Source: Nomia melanderi
Lineage: Eukaryota > Arthropoda > Insecta > Hymenoptera > Halictidae
Direction: 5' to 3'
DNA length: 64,000 nt
NCBI RefSeq assembly: GCF_051020985.1
Contig: NC_135000.1
Location: 24,582,784 to 24,646,783, forward strand
Shown piece after piece: positions 61,758 through 64,000 of the stretch. Position 1 is the first letter of the stretch. Each line of letters starts with the position of its first letter. The position numbers and the translations under genes were made by a program. Under the pieces are notes generated by a model that worked only from the letters and a program-made list of their open reading frames with translations, was not told the origin of the DNA and made no database searches.

Positions 61758-62158
61758 AATACGAAAGTGGAACAATCTGAATAAGCTTCAATATATCTTT
61801 ATTGCATGTAACGAATTGAAACGAAACTTCGGGCATATCTTTTAAATAAATTCTAACATTTTGCTTTTGCAATATTCCACACTGCTCTGCACTTCGAAAA
61901 TTGAAATAGCCAATGCTATAATATGGACATTTCACAGGCTTACTATGATTATGTTTCAATACTTAGTATTAAATGTACTAAGTATTGAACGTAACACATG
62001 CCTAATGTGATATAAACATGTCTCAAAACCTAATTTATACATATTACAGATACATCATAGACTTAGAAATATAATACTAAACTTAATATGATGTCCTAAA
62101 ATCTAACTCACTCTCTCTTGACTTACTTAAATAATTAACTAAATTATCTTATCCTTTA

Positions 62159-62404
62159 TTAACCCCTTAACAGTTCTTTTTAAAAGAACCGGCCAAAAAA
62201 ATCAATTTTGATATACTGCGCTTTTGTTCCATGGAAAAAGGCTATATTTTATTCTTGAATAAATAAGTGTTATAGCTTACAATCCCATGTAAATGATAAA
62301 TATCAATAAAACGATTTTTTTTCTTCGCTTTCACATTGTTATTTTCACAGTTTGGCCTGTTTAGCGCGCTCGAATTAACTCGAGCGTGCAAACTAAGGGG
62401 TTAA
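62159..62404. mobile_element. TTAA element with a GTTCTTTT/AAAAGAAC palindrome
   Basis: TTAA lies at 62159-62162 and 62401-62404. The ends are CCCCTTA and its complement TAAGGGG, short but perfect. GTTCTTTT-T-AAAAGAAC (62173-62189) lies 10 bases inside the left end, and GCTCGA/TCGAGC lies near the right end. No gene is inside. Confidence 0.75.
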
Positions 62405-63288
62405 TCAAATAATGTAGATTTTCAGACATTCCTTGCTTAGACTCAACACGTATCTCACTCGAATTGAACGTTTATTCGAGCCAAGATTAATCCAAAGCCA
62501 AGCAGTATCCCGAAGCAATTAAATAATAACGCTAGAACGAAAACAGTCGTCGGAAAGACGAAATAATGAACACAATTTTCCACGTCTACCTCATAATTAA
62601 GGAAACACGGGGCAGGGGAAGCGCGGGGAATGGTCATTCGAATGCAAAATTCACCGTTTAGCAGCAGAACTTCTGGGACCTGTTAAATATCCGATGATTA
62701 AACGATCGAGTTGATCAATCGTTACATAATTGACACGCATGATTCCATTATTCACCGGCCTCGTGCTTCGAGTTACCTCGCTTCCGCGAGATTAACGCCG
62801 TATCGCGCTCTCGCGGAAGGAGCTTGTATCGCTAAAAGATCTTGCTTGCCTTTTAATGTTTATGGATTTTGATTATTCACGTCTGGAATAATTAATGGCT
62901 CCCTCGCACGCTAGATCCGAGGAGTGTTCCACCAAAGCGTATTTCTTCTGCACATTAAGATCGCGAATATAGTTAAATTACCTCCACTAACAACCTCAGC
63001 TCCTCCGAAACTCCGCGCCACTTTAACCTCAGCTCCGCGTTCATTTCCTCGAAATGCGCAAACATCTATCTTTACACCGTAAGACACCCTAAAAACAAGC
63101 GACACGCCTGGAACACCGTTTACAAGAACCAATATTAAATTACCTTTAACTCGGCGAATCCTCTAGCATTTCGAAGCGCGAGAATCTCGCTGGAGTGTTA
63201 AAGCTACCTTCGATCTTTCCATTCGTGCCTCGGTCCCCGACGTCACATGATTCAGTGTCCTTCCAAACAATAGTTTATCAGGCCACTC

Positions 63289-63440
63289 GAAGGGAGAAGG
63301 AGAAATAGACGGGAGAAGGGAAGAAAAGGGAAGGAAAAGAGCAAAGGAGAGCGGTTTCTCGCGGCGGACGCGCGGAAAGGAGAAAAATGGTGCGGTTGAA
63401 AGGCGTGAAGGGGACCGCCGCCGCCGCCGCCGCCGCAGCG
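63289..63440. repeat. polypurine tract followed by a (GCC)n run
   Basis: A GGAGAAGGAGAAA-type purine tract (63289-63350) is followed by GCC repeats at 63414-63436. The poly-Ala (plus) and poly-Ala or Gly (minus) open frames here come from the triplet repeat. Confidence 0.8.
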
Positions 63441-64000
63441 GCAGCCACGTCTGAGAACACCGTTTATTCCAGTGCTATTCATTCCATTGCTCAGCCGTGT
63501 TCCACAAAAACTATCTGCCGTCTACGCTTCAAAGGGTTGAATGAGGGGGCCGGAGCGTGGCGGCGAAGGGTGGCGGGTGTCCGTGCGTAGAATCGGCCGC
63601 GAGGGACGCGCGGGGCCGGTGGGGGACGGTGGGGCGTCGTAACTCGCGGCCCACGATTGCGTGCAAAGCCAACCCCTCGCGTGGCCTTGCTTTCACAGTG
63701 GAGTGAGTTTATCACTGTCAGGCATGGTAACGAGATAGTAAACAGTGTCGCGGAGGACGTCGGATACACCTTCTGCCCTTTCCCCGCGCGGCCTCGCCGG
63801 GACCACTATTTGCATCTAGATGAAATTTTTGTTGCGTTTTACGGCCGCTTCAATCCGTTTGATCGCGTTAAAACGACACGTCCGACCGCCCCGTGTCTTG
63901 TAAATCTCCGTTCAACGTGTTTCATTGGACTGTTCTGCGGGTTCTCCTTCTTGCCGCTTCCGCTCCTTCCTTTTTGGCTTTGCAACGTTTTGTCGGGGCC

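Larger units (their letters stand above)
58757..64000 (+). other. intronic or downstream non-coding sequence to the window end
   Basis: After the GTAGGT donor no further exon was recognised. The stretch has a 127-base hairpin (59748-59874), a nested pair of TTAA elements (61267-61757), another TTAA element (62159-62404) and a GC-rich block from 63.3 kb with purine and GCC repeats. The exon that should complete the spectrin repeat begun in exon B was not found here. Confidence 0.5.

Noticed and set aside
1..64000. tRNA, rRNA or CRISPR features
   Set aside because: No cloverleaf with A and B boxes, no rRNA-like stretch and no regularly spaced direct repeats with unique spacers were seen by eye; a covariance-model search was not possible.

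Overview
This window is eukaryotic and almost certainly from an insect; I infer a hymenopteran, perhaps a bee. It alternates AT-rich stretches with CpG-rich blocks, has very little coding sequence, and is full of short TTAA-flanked non-autonomous transposons. The species cannot be named from the sequence. No bacterial operon, CRISPR array, rRNA gene or convincing tRNA gene was seen, and no intact transposase or viral gene was recognised.

The window lies inside one large plus-strand gene, dystrophin (Dys). The anchor is a 106-base exon at 28765-28870. It has a branch site, a pyrimidine tract, an AG acceptor and a GTAAGT donor, and encodes part of a late spectrin-like repeat of the rod. Three further exons are placed by strand, splice sites and reading phase. 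Exon A (4833-4907) is an alternative first exon behind a CpG-rich, TATA-like promoter; its phase-0 donor fits the phase-0 spectrin exon. Exon C (54528-54804) is a second alternative first exon with a phase-1 donor. Exon D (58505-58756) is a symmetric phase-1/phase-1 exon of exactly 84 codons behind a long AG-free stretch. Exons B, C and D all end in phase 1, so all could join the same next exon, which is not in the window. The picture is a vertebrate-like arrangement of internal dystrophin promoters making short isoforms. Membership of C and D in Dys is inference.

The rest is intron, about 24 kb between A and B, 26 kb between B and C, and then to the window end. It holds about twenty miniature transposons of several TTAA families (called A to I here), several nested in one another, plus one TA-flanked mariner-like element. 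Tandem repeats occur with periods of 117, 124, about 122, about 170 and 175 bp. A repeat-rich block at 13.5-19.1 kb holds a covarying hairpin array, an 11-copy CGCRACNCTA array and a GC-rich minisatellite. A 100-bp near-perfect palindrome lies at 25.85-26.09 kb. A CpG- and triplet-repeat-rich block at 51.2-52.7 kb may be the promoter of exon C. A candidate recursive-splicing site is at 37494/37495.

The most unusual recurring signal is that most of the TTAA elements, although unrelated internally, carry a short palindrome near an end. Its arms change in a compensatory way between copies and families, so the palindrome, not its exact sequence, seems to be what persists.
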